DNA of 12,994 nucleotides, taken from assembly GCA_017998555.1 (NCBI GenBank), contig JAGOCU010000035.1, forward strand, positions 1-12,994, in the 5' to 3' direction. The notes under the pieces were generated by a model. The model ran no database searches and was not told the DNA's origin. It was given only the letters and a program-made list of their open reading frames with translations. The first letter of the stretch is position 1; each line of letters begins with the position of its first letter. Source of the DNA: Thermoflexales bacterium. Lineage in GTDB: Bacteria; Chloroflexota; Anaerolineae; J036; Brachytrichaceae. Positions 1 to 6,570 of this stretch are shown in pieces. The translations under genes and the position numbers were made by a program.

Positions 1-141
1 GTGGTGCTGAAGCCCGAGACCTACCAGCGCGCGCGCAAGCTGCTGAGCACGCACAAACTCGTCATCGTCACCGCCGTCGTCCAGCGCAACGGCGACGCGA
101 TCAGCTTTCTGGCGACGGGGGTTGTGGGAATTCCTGCGTGA
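1..141 (+). CDS. dnaE: DnaE-type DNA polymerase III alpha subunit, C-terminal fragment
   Basis: The reading frame is open from the left edge and stops at TGA 139-141, leaving 46 residues of the C-terminus. The visible peptide has the pattern of the OB-fold at the end of DnaE polymerases: a segment reading VVLKPETYQRARKLL, then a strand (KLVIVTAVVQRNGD) and a final strand (AISFLATGVVGI). This resembles the family pattern of 'pdvfer.r.ll...l.vrGrv.r.g', where the domain is thought to bind single-stranded DNA near the active site. The replicative alpha subunit and the error-prone DnaE2 cannot be told apart from so little sequence. The stop codon lies inside the left arm of a long inverted repeat shared with the convergent pgl gene. 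The gene is truncated by the window edge; the GTG at position 1 is simply an in-frame valine codon, not a proposed start. Confidence 0.6.
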   Translation: MVLKPETYQRARKLLSTHKLVIVTAVVQRNGDAISFLATGVVGIPA

Positions 142-186
142 CGCGGGGCGGGGCGCGGCATGGCCGCGCCCCGCCCCGCGTCACGC
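136..186. terminator. 24-bp perfect inverted repeat between convergent dnaE and pgl
   Basis: The left arm 136-159 and right arm 163-186 are perfect reverse complements over 24 bp, with only ATG (160-162) between them. The arms are almost entirely G and C. The dnaE stop (TGA 139-141) and the pgl stop (TCA 181-183 on the + strand) both lie in the arms and pair with each other. The stem would form in transcripts from either side, so a bidirectional terminator or 3'-end processing hairpin is the natural reading. No T-rich tract follows on either strand, so it is not a textbook intrinsic terminator. Confidence 0.7.
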
Positions 187-918
187 AATACCGTTGGAGG
201 GCCGCATTGCGCTCGCCGCCGCGGCGTCCACCCACCACTCGGCATGCTCGATCAATTGCGCCGGCAGCACGTCCGGCTGGCGCGGGCCATACAACACCCG
301 GGCCAGCAGTTCGGCTTTGGCCCGGCCGGTCACCATGAACAGCACGTTCTCGGCGGCGTTGATCAACAGCGGGGTGAAGGTGATCCGCATCATCTGCACC
401 TTGGGCACCCAGTGGGCGATCACCAGCCGGTCATCGGGGATCAGGTCAAGCGTCCCGGGGAATAGCGAGGCCGTGTGCCCGTCATCGCCCATGCCCAGCA
501 ACACCAGGTCCAGACAGTACTCCGGACCCGGCACCTTCAAGCGGAGGCGCGTTTCATAGTCCGCGGCCGCATCCTCTGCCCCAATCTCGGTCGTGACCCG
601 ATGCACATTGGCCGCGGGGATGGGCACATGCGACAGCAGCGTGTCCCAGGCGGTCTTGTAATTGCTCTCGGGCGAATCGGGCGGCACGTTCCGCTCGTCG
701 CTCCACCACACATGGGTCTTCTTCCAGTCAAAGCGGCTCGCCCACTCATGCGACGCCAGCAGCGCGAAAAGCGCCTTGGGCGTGCTGCCCCCGCTCAACG
801 CCCAGTGAAAGGCGCCGCGGCCGGCGATCGCATCGCGGCCGCACTTCACAATCCGGGCGGCCAGGTCGCGGGTCAGCGTCTCAACCGTGGCAGAGACCCG
901 CAGGGAGTGATTGCTCAT
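181..918 (-). CDS. pgl: 6-phosphogluconolactonase (Pgl/DevB type)
   Basis: The 245-residue product hydrolyses 6-phosphoglucono-1,5-lactone to 6-phosphogluconate, the second step of the oxidative pentose phosphate pathway, in the cytosol. The length is usual for the DevB/SOL family. The sequence shows the family motifs in order: LSGGSTPKALF around residues 41-51 (phosphate-binding loop), WWSDERNVPP at 71-80, the ESN of SPESNY at 84-86, GMGDDGHTASLFPG at 142-155 (with the catalytic-region Asp-Gly-His), TFTPLLINAA at 180-189 and FMVTGRAKA at 194-202. It starts 12 bp downstream of the zwf stop, so the two genes are almost certainly co-transcribed and translationally close; this also supports the ATG at 918. 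The Shine-Dalgarno match ahead of the start is weak. It is the last gene of the tal-pgi, gnd, zwf, pgl block and ends inside a long hairpin. Confidence 0.95.
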   Translation of the reverse strand: MSNHSLRVSATVETLTRDLAARIVKCGRDAIAGRGAFHWALSGGSTPKALFALLASHEWASRFDWKKTHVWWSDERNVPPDSPESNYKTAWDTLLSHVPIPAANVHRVTTEIGAEDAAADYETRLRLKVPGPEYCLDLVLLGMGDDGHTASLFPGTLDLIPDDRLVIAHWVPKVQMMRITFTPLLINAAENVLFMVTGRAKAELLARVLYGPRQPDVLPAQLIEHAEWWVDAAAASAMRPSNGIA

Positions 919-930
919 CGCTTCACGCTT

Positions 931-2424
931 CTACCACAATCGACGCCATTCGCGCTTGTCCTTGCGGATGAAGTCATCGCTCTCTTTCGGCCCGGGCGTG
1001 CCCGCCCGATACATGTCCACCGACGACGCGTTCGGGCTCTGCCAGCCTTCGATCACCGGATTGATGATCTGCCACTGGGCCTCGACCTCGTCGCTGCGGG
1101 TGAACAGCGTTGAATCGCCGAGCATACAGTCCAGCAGCAGGCGCTCATATGCTTCCGGGGCCGCCTTGTTGAACGAGCTCGAGTAGCTGAAATCCATCTT
1201 GACCGGTTGGATGTTCTCGCCCGTGCCCGGCACCTTTGATCCAAAGCGCAGCGAGATGCCTTCATCGGGCTGAATATTCAGCACCAGCTCGTTCGGCTCG
1301 ATGTCGCGGGCGGTCGTGCGGCTGAACAGCATCAGCGGCGGCATCTTGAACTGGATGGCGATCTCGGTCACCCGCTTGGGCATGCGCTTGCCGCTTCGGA
1401 TATACCAGGGCACACCCGCCCAGCGCCAGTTGTCGACGAAAAACTTCATCGCCAGCCAGGTCTCGGTGGTCGAGTCCACCGCCACCCCGGCTTCCTGCAC
1501 ATACCCCGGCACGAGCTGGCCGCCGACCTTGCCCGGGCCATACTGCCCGCGCACGGTGCCGTCGCCATTGCTCGTGTCCACCCGGATGGCCTTGAGCACC
1601 TTCACCTTCTCGTTGCGGACCGAGTCGGCCGAGAATTCCGATGGCGGCTCCATCGCCGTCAACGCCAGGAGTTGCAGCAGATGGTTTTGCACGATGTCTC
1701 GGATCACGCCCGCGCTCTCGTAGTAGGCGCCGCGCGTCTCGATCCCAATCTCCTCGGCCACCGTGATCTGCACGCTGTCAACATACCGGCGGTTCCAGAT
1801 CGGCTCGAATATTCCGTTCGCGAAGCGAAAGACCAGGATGTTCTGGACCGTCTCTTTGCCCAGATAGTGGTCGATGCGATAGAGCTGGTCCTCGTTGAAG
1901 TACTTGTGGACGTGCTCGTTCAGGCTCCGGGCCGATTTCAGGTCGCGGCCAAAGGGCTTCTCGATGATCACGCGCGACCATTTGCCCGGGCCGGAGGGCC
2001 GTCCCATCGCGCTTGTCCCAATATGCTCGGTGATCGTGGGATACACCTCGGGGGGCGTCGCGATATAGAAAAGTCGATTCCCATCGGTGCCGTGATCGGT
2101 GTCAATCTGGGAAAGGATCGCATCCAGCTTCTCGTAGTCCTCAGGGGTGGAGTAATCGCCCTGGCAATAGTGCAGCATGGAGGCGAATTGGGCCCACTTG
2201 CCATCGTCTTCCAACTTGGTCCGCGAGTGCTCCTTGACCGTTTCCAGCTGCTCCTCGCGGAAGGACTCATTGGTTTTCGGTTTTCGCGCGAATCCCACCA
2301 CCGCAAAGTTGCGCGGCAGCAGACCATCCACCGCCAGGTTGTAGAGCGCGGGAATGAGCTTGCGGTGCGTGAGGTCACCCGAGGCGCCAAAGATCACCAT
2401 CACGCAGTTGTCTGGTATTCGCAT
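931..2424 (-). CDS. zwf: glucose-6-phosphate 1-dehydrogenase
   Basis: This 497-residue protein oxidises glucose 6-phosphate to 6-phosphogluconolactone with NADP or NAD, the entry step of the oxidative pentose phosphate pathway. The length is typical. From the ATG at 2424, the N-terminal dinucleotide-binding motif is FGASGDLTHRKL at residues 12-23, EKPFG is at 155-159, and the substrate-binding and catalytic signature RIDHYLGKE is at 183-191. The rest matches the C-terminal domain (for example EEIGIETRGAYY at 224-235 and IRDIVQNHLLQLL at 241-253). The frame extends 10 codons further upstream to an ATG at 2454, but the 2424 start has an AGGGAA ribosome-binding site 6 nt before it and places the binding motif at the usual distance, so 2424 is preferred. 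It lies between gnd (92 bp upstream, with a 22-bp palindrome in the gap) and pgl (12 bp downstream). Confidence 0.97.
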   Translation of the reverse strand: MRIPDNCVMVIFGASGDLTHRKLIPALYNLAVDGLLPRNFAVVGFARKPKTNESFREEQLETVKEHSRTKLEDDGKWAQFASMLHYCQGDYSTPEDYEKLDAILSQIDTDHGTDGNRLFYIATPPEVYPTITEHIGTSAMGRPSGPGKWSRVIIEKPFGRDLKSARSLNEHVHKYFNEDQLYRIDHYLGKETVQNILVFRFANGIFEPIWNRRYVDSVQITVAEEIGIETRGAYYESAGVIRDIVQNHLLQLLALTAMEPPSEFSADSVRNEKVKVLKAIRVDTSNGDGTVRGQYGPGKVGGQLVPGYVQEAGVAVDSTTETWLAMKFFVDNWRWAGVPWYIRSGKRMPKRVTEIAIQFKMPPLMLFSRTTARDIEPNELVLNIQPDEGISLRFGSKVPGTGENIQPVKMDFSYSSSFNKAAPEAYERLLLDCMLGDSTLFTRSDEVEAQWQIINPVIEGWQSPNASSVDMYRAGTPGPKESDDFIRKDKREWRRLW

Positions 2425-2430
2425 TGTGTT

Positions 2431-2436
2431 TTCCCT
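2431..2436 (-). promoter_or_regulatory. zwf ribosome-binding site
   Basis: On the minus strand AGGGAA lies 6 nt ahead of the ATG at 2424. It favours this start over the in-frame ATG at 2454, whose extra ten residues (rich in R and T) do not look like the family N-terminus. Confidence 0.6.
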
Positions 2437-2468
2437 GCGCGTTGATGCGCGCACGATGCGGGCCGAAA

Positions 2469-2490
2469 GGGGCGGTTCGCGAACCGCCCC
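2469..2490. terminator. 22-bp perfect palindrome between gnd and zwf
   Basis: A perfect GC-rich palindrome centred between 2479 and 2480 (right half GAACCGCCCC after its central bases) lies in the 92-bp gap between the gnd stop (2517) and the zwf start (2424), both on the minus strand. In RNA it would fold into a hairpin of about nine pairs. No T-tract follows in the direction of transcription. Being inside a co-directional gene block, it could be a partial terminator, an RNase III or processing site setting the gnd:zwf ratio, or a dyad operator. The sequence alone does not decide. Confidence 0.5.
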
Positions 2491-2516
2491 GACACCGCCC
2501 TTCGTCGTATCCCCGC

Positions 2517-3422
2517 CTACTTGGCGGACTTGACCGCGTGACCGCCAAACTGCTTGCGCAGCGCGGCATTGACCTTGGCCGCGAACGACTCAGGCTGGCG
2601 CGACAGAAAACGCTGAAAGAGGGAGAGCGTGATTACGGGCGCCGCAACGTCCTCATCGATGGCGGCCTGAACCGTCCAGCGTCCTTCGCCTGAGTCCTCG
2701 ACGTAGCCCCGGATGTTGTCGAGTCCATTACCCTCTTCCTCGAAGGCCTTAATCGCCAGTTCCTGCAGCCACGAGCGCACGACGCTGCCCTTTCCCCACA
2801 CCCATGACACGTCGCGCAGGCTCATTCCAAATTCGCTCTTCTGCAGAATCTCAAAGCCCTCGGCATACGACTGCATCATCCCGTACTCGATCCCATTGTG
2901 GACCATTTTGGTAAAGTGCCCGGCCCCGGCCGCGCCGCAACGCAGGTAGTGCTTGCCATCCGGCGCGAGCGCCGCAAAGGCGGGCTCGAGGCGGGCAAAC
3001 GTGCTGGTATCGCCGCCGATCATCAGGCAGTAACCGTTCTCCAGCCCCCAGATGCCGCCACTGGTGCCCTGATCCATGAAGTCGATGCCCTTGGCCTTGC
3101 ATTCCGCGTAGTGGCGCTTGCTGTCTTTCCAGTTCGAGTTGCCGCTATCGATGATGGCGTCGCCAGGTTGCATCATGCCGAGCAGCTTCTCAATCGCGCT
3201 GTCCGTGGCAGCCCCGGCCGGAACCATCACCCAGATCGCCCGCGGCGCCGGCAGCGCAGCGACCAGCGCCTCGAGCGTATACACGCCCGCCAGACCCTCG
3301 CCCTTGAGCTCGTCAACCGGGCCTGGGCTGCGATTGCACACCACGATCTCATGGCCCTCGCGATGCCAGCGGCGAGCCATATTGGCGCCCATGCGGCCCA
3401 GTCCGTAGATTCCCAGTTTCAT
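2517..3422 (-). CDS. gnd: 6-phosphogluconate dehydrogenase, decarboxylating, short form
   Basis: The 301-residue product converts 6-phosphogluconate to ribulose 5-phosphate and CO2. It belongs to the short subfamily of about 300 residues, against about 470 for the E. coli type. The Rossmann motif GLGRMG is at 7-12, and the end of the second beta strand reads CNRS at 29-32. Next come IDSGNSNW at 91-98, the catalytic-loop QGTSGGIWGLENGY at 118-131, and the substrate-binding and catalytic helix KMVHNGIEYG at 172-181, holding the expected Lys172, Asn176 and Glu179. Short-form enzymes are often NAD-preferring, but the NRS here resembles the motif that contacts the NADP phosphate in the long form, so the cofactor cannot be called. 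A GAGGT-like ribosome-binding site precedes the ATG. The gene lies 109 bp downstream of tal-pgi and upstream of zwf. Confidence 0.95.
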   Translation of the reverse strand: MKLGIYGLGRMGANMARRWHREGHEIVVCNRSPGPVDELKGEGLAGVYTLEALVAALPAPRAIWVMVPAGAATDSAIEKLLGMMQPGDAIIDSGNSNWKDSKRHYAECKAKGIDFMDQGTSGGIWGLENGYCLMIGGDTSTFARLEPAFAALAPDGKHYLRCGAAGAGHFTKMVHNGIEYGMMQSYAEGFEILQKSEFGMSLRDVSWVWGKGSVVRSWLQELAIKAFEEEGNGLDNIRGYVEDSGEGRWTVQAAIDEDVAAPVITLSLFQRFLSRQPESFAAKVNAALRKQFGGHAVKSAK

Positions 3423-3531
3423 CTCAACCTCATTGGGGTGACGCCTCGGTGTCGAGCCGGGGTCGTCGAAAAGCGCGCGGGCGATCCTGTCGCGCTGTGA
3501 TTATGGGTCGTGTTCAGCCTGGCGCCGATGC

Positions 3532-6360
3532 TCAGGCGGGTGACTCCGCCGTGGACACCTTGCGCGGCGCCGGCGGACGGGCGGGGCGCGCGTTGCCGCG
3601 CAGCGCCCGAATGGCTTTGCGCAGCCCGGCGGCCACGTCATTTCCCAGGTGAATCCGAACCACCCGCCGCTCATGCGTCTTCAGCGACTCAAAATCACCC
3701 AGCGCCTGCGCCCGCATCAGGGTGCCGAAGGTGTACGGCTCGCCTGGAATTGGCAGGTCATCGACCACATCATAGGTCAATTGATAGGCGACCACCCGAT
3801 TCGGGCCGCCCTTGTGCAACTGCCCGGTGCTGTGCAGAAAACGCGGCCCAAACCCCATTGTGATGGGCGCCTTTGTCCGCGTCCCAAGCGCCGCGCGCAG
3901 CTTGAGCAGGAGATCGGCCGTCTTCTCGTCATAGGGCACATAGGCCTGAACGACGATGTAGTCACCTTCGCGCGCGCTGCGGGCGTGCTTGCCGATCTGG
4001 CTGTTCGCGCTCCGGCTGGTGGCTTCGCTGGCGAAGACGCCGTCGATCTCGAATTCGTCGAGCAGGCGCTTTGTGTTGGTCTTGCTCTCGGTGACGTTGG
4101 GCTCGTCAAAAGGATCGACGCCCAGGGCCACGCCCGCGATCGCCGTCGCGAACTCCCAACGGAAAATCTCCGCCCCAAGATCATAGGTATCCTCGAGCCC
4201 CAGGTTGATCAGCGGCAGACCGCCCCGCCGGACATGCGCGGCAAGGCGGTCGTGGCTGGTGTCGGCGCCCAGCCGAAGGCTGACATACAGCCGGTCCCTG
4301 CTCAACTCCGTGACGTTCTTCAGGTTGATCAGATCATCGATGACCGGCACGAGGCCGCGGCCCTGCTTGCCCGTGCTTTCGGCGATCAACTGCTCCACCC
4401 ACAGGCCAAACGCCTCAATCCCCGGACTGATCAGAAACACCAGCTTGTCCCGCCCGGCCAGACCCATCCCGCCCAGCAGCGCGCCCAGATACAGCCCGGG
4501 GTTGATCGCGCTGTCGGGCTTGCACCACTCGGCCATCTGCGCCGCGCGGCTGAGCAGCTTCGCGACATCGACGCCGGCCAGAGCAGCCGGCAGCAATCCA
4601 AAATACGACAACGCCGAATAGCGGCCGCCGATATCGCCCGGATTGACAAAGGTGCGCCGGAACTTCTCCACCACCGCCAGCGACTGCAGGCTCGTGCCAT
4701 CATCGGTGATGGCCACAAAATGACCGCCCGCATCGTCACGCAGCAGGGCGTCCATCTGAGCGCGGTAGTACTCGTAGAACGAGGTGACTTCCTGGGTGCC
4801 GCCCGATTTGCTCGCGACGATGAACAGGGTGTGGCGCAGATCCAACTTCGCGTCGAGCGCCCGGATCGTCTCCGGATCCGTCGTGTCAAGCACATGCAGG
4901 GTGATCGGCCAACCCGCCTGCGCGGCCTCCGATCCAAAGACAGCTCGGAACATCTCGGGCGCCAGCGAGCTGCCACCCATCCCCAGCACCACCGCATGGG
5001 TGATGCCGGCTGCCTTGATCTCCTCCGCAAACGCCTTCAAGTCGGCGCTCAGGGTCTGCATGAGATCGATCGAGGTCAGCCAGCCCAAGCGATTGGCAAT
5101 GACCTTGATATGCTCAGGCTCGCTCGTCCACAACGCCGGGTCGCGGTTCCACACCCGCGACGCGGCCTTGAGTTTGACCAGCTCGTCGATATAGCCCGTG
5201 GCGGGCGCAACCCCCTGCGCTGCCCCGCGAGCCAGCACGGCCCGGCGCCTGCCCTCGATCCCCCGCAGCAAGCCGTGAAAGGCATCCGCAAAAAGCTGCA
5301 CGCCTTCGTCCTGGAGCTGCTGCCACACCTGCGACATCGAGATGCCCGCCGCTTCCAGTCCGGCCACGACGGCGCGGGCGCCCTTCAGATCGTGCTTCAG
5401 GGTCGGCGCCGCCCGGCCATGGTCGCGAAAAGCCTTGAGGGTCGCCGGCGGTAGCGTGTTCACCGTGTCCTTGCCGATCAGCGCATCGGCATAGTAGGTG
5501 TCCGGCAGCGACGGGTTCTTGGCGCTGGTGCTCGCCCACAGCACCCGTTGCGGGCGCGCGTTGTGGGCTTCGAGCGCCTGCCACTCGGGACCGGAGAACA
5601 ACCGTTCGTAGACCTCATAGGCCAGCCTGGCATTGGCGATCGCGGCCTTGTGCTTGAGCGCCTGCAGGCCGGCCGCCCCCTTCGCTTTCCCCGCCGCGGC
5701 AATGCGCTCGTCAAGCAGCTTGTCCACCAAGGTGTCGACCCGGCTGACGAAAAAAGAGGCCACCGACGCAATCGTGAGCGGAAGGCCCTTTTTTGCGCGC
5801 TGGGTCAGACCCGCGAGGTAGGCCCGGGCCACCCGCTCATAACCATCGAGCGAGAAGATCAGCGTCACGTTGACGTTAATGCCCTCGGCGATAAGTTGCT
5901 CGATGGCCGGAATGCACTCCGGCGTCGCCGGCACTTTGATCATCAGATTCGGCCGCTCAACCGTCTTGAACAGACGCCGGGCTTCATCCAGCGTGCCGCG
6001 CATGTCGTGAGCCAGGTCGGGCGACACTTCCAAACTGACATAACCGTCCCGGCCGCTTGTCTGATCAAACACCGGGCGAAGCAGATCGGCCGCGCCCTGA
6101 ATATCCTGGATCGCCAGCCGTTCATAGACACCCTTGGTGTCGAGCGGCCCGGCCGCCAGCTCGATCATTTGCGCGTCGTAGTCCGCGCTCTGCGCGATCG
6201 CCTTCTCGAAGATGGATGGGTTGGAGGTCACGCCGAGCACGCCAAAGTCGTCGATGAGGCGCTTGAGTTCCCCGCTGGAGATAAGGCTGCGTTGGATGTT
6301 GTCGTACCAGAAGGACTGGCCCAGCAACTGAACGGCGATGTTCGGATTGGCGTTCGTCAT
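3532..6360 (-). CDS. tal-pgi: bifunctional transaldolase / glucose-6-phosphate isomerase fusion
   Basis: One 942-residue chain holds two complete enzymes. Residues about 1-370 are a transaldolase, moving a dihydroxyacetone unit between sugar phosphates: GVTSNPSIFEKAI at 43-55 is the family signature, Lys142 in LMIKVPAT is the expected Schiff-base lysine, and NVTLIFSLDGY at 164-174 follows. After a linker near 370-400, residues about 400-920 are a phosphoglucose isomerase: GMGGSSLAPE at 460-469, the phosphate-binding SKSGGTQE at 517-524, GGRYSALS at 578-585, EQLIAESTGKQGRG at 656-669, DPFDEPNV at 749-756 and LHSTGQLHKGGPN at 842-854. The last 20 residues are a Pro/Arg/Ala-rich tail. Fusions of this order are known in several bacterial groups. 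Both sets of motifs look intact, so both activities are expected. A GGAG ribosome-binding site precedes the ATG. It is first in the pentose phosphate block and may set expression of the block. Confidence 0.95.
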   Translation of the reverse strand: MTNANPNIAVQLLGQSFWYDNIQRSLISSGELKRLIDDFGVLGVTSNPSIFEKAIAQSADYDAQMIELAAGPLDTKGVYERLAIQDIQGAADLLRPVFDQTSGRDGYVSLEVSPDLAHDMRGTLDEARRLFKTVERPNLMIKVPATPECIPAIEQLIAEGINVNVTLIFSLDGYERVARAYLAGLTQRAKKGLPLTIASVASFFVSRVDTLVDKLLDERIAAAGKAKGAAGLQALKHKAAIANARLAYEVYERLFSGPEWQALEAHNARPQRVLWASTSAKNPSLPDTYYADALIGKDTVNTLPPATLKAFRDHGRAAPTLKHDLKGARAVVAGLEAAGISMSQVWQQLQDEGVQLFADAFHGLLRGIEGRRRAVLARGAAQGVAPATGYIDELVKLKAASRVWNRDPALWTSEPEHIKVIANRLGWLTSIDLMQTLSADLKAFAEEIKAAGITHAVVLGMGGSSLAPEMFRAVFGSEAAQAGWPITLHVLDTTDPETIRALDAKLDLRHTLFIVASKSGGTQEVTSFYEYYRAQMDALLRDDAGGHFVAITDDGTSLQSLAVVEKFRRTFVNPGDIGGRYSALSYFGLLPAALAGVDVAKLLSRAAQMAEWCKPDSAINPGLYLGALLGGMGLAGRDKLVFLISPGIEAFGLWVEQLIAESTGKQGRGLVPVIDDLINLKNVTELSRDRLYVSLRLGADTSHDRLAAHVRRGGLPLINLGLEDTYDLGAEIFRWEFATAIAGVALGVDPFDEPNVTESKTNTKRLLDEFEIDGVFASEATSRSANSQIGKHARSAREGDYIVVQAYVPYDEKTADLLLKLRAALGTRTKAPITMGFGPRFLHSTGQLHKGGPNRVVAYQLTYDVVDDLPIPGEPYTFGTLMRAQALGDFESLKTHERRVVRIHLGNDVAAGLRKAIRALRGNARPARPPAPRKVSTAESPA

Positions 6361-6374
6361 GACTCTCCGTTGGG

Positions 6375-6390
6375 GCGCCCGCGCGGGCGC
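6375..6390. repeat. 16-bp palindrome in the tal-pgi leader
   Basis: GCGCCCGCGCGGGCGC is a perfect palindrome located 14 bp ahead of the tal-pgi start codon and just upstream of its GGAG ribosome-binding site. As RNA it could form a short GC hairpin beside the site where ribosomes load. It may affect translation, but a 16-bp all-GC palindrome can also occur by chance in DNA this rich in G and C. Confidence 0.3.
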
Positions 6391-6511
6391 TTGAAGGGCG
6401 CGCTGATGTGGCTTTTGGGCCGTTGGGAAAAGGGACTAGAGGATAAACCAAAGTGGCCTATTTCGCCAGCCCATTCATCCACTGATCAGCCTCCGCTCAG
6501 TAAAACGAGTA

Positions 6512-6529
6512 TCGAGATCGCGATCTCGA
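6512..6529. promoter_or_regulatory. 18-bp perfect palindrome, candidate operator in the divergent region
   Basis: TCGAGATCGCGATCTCGA is a perfect dyad centred between 6520 and 6521. It lies in the 210-bp gap between the divergently transcribed tal-pgi block and the HAD hydrolase gene. It lies 6 bp upstream of a good -35 element for the HAD gene and about 150 bp upstream of tal-pgi. The size, symmetry and location suit a dimeric transcription factor. No regulator gene is present in the window, and I cannot name a family from the site. Confidence 0.4.
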
Positions 6530-6535
6530 CGGATG

Positions 6536-6564
6536 TTTCCACGGCAGCTTCCAGGCGCTAAAAT
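6536..6564 (+). promoter_or_regulatory. sigma70-like promoter placing the start of transcription at the HAD start codon
   Basis: A -35 TTTCCA (6536-6541) and a -10 TAAAAT (6559-6564) are separated by 17 bp. Transcription would begin about 7 nt after the -10, which is the A of the HAD ATG at 6571. There is no Shine-Dalgarno sequence at the right distance (AGG occurs only about 16 nt ahead). The two observations together suggest a leaderless mRNA. Confidence 0.5.
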
Positions 6565-6570
6565 CCATGC

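Noticed and set aside
2425..2454. ATG at 2454 as the zwf start
   Set aside because: The ATG at 2424 has a clear AGGGAA site 6 nt upstream and gives the typical G6PD N-terminus; the extension is not family-like.
3472..3531. Terminator between tal-pgi and gnd
   Set aside because: Only short imperfect inverted repeats (5-6 bp stems, long loops) occur, so read-through into gnd seems more likely.
3649..5454. A 601-codon open frame on the + strand
   Set aside because: It lies wholly antisense to the tal-pgi gene, shows no family motif, and is rich in Arg, Gln and Pro as expected for the complement of GC-rich coding sequence.
5548..6561. A 337-codon open frame on the + strand
   Set aside because: It is antisense to the transaldolase domain and extends into the divergent promoter region without any domain or plausible start signal.
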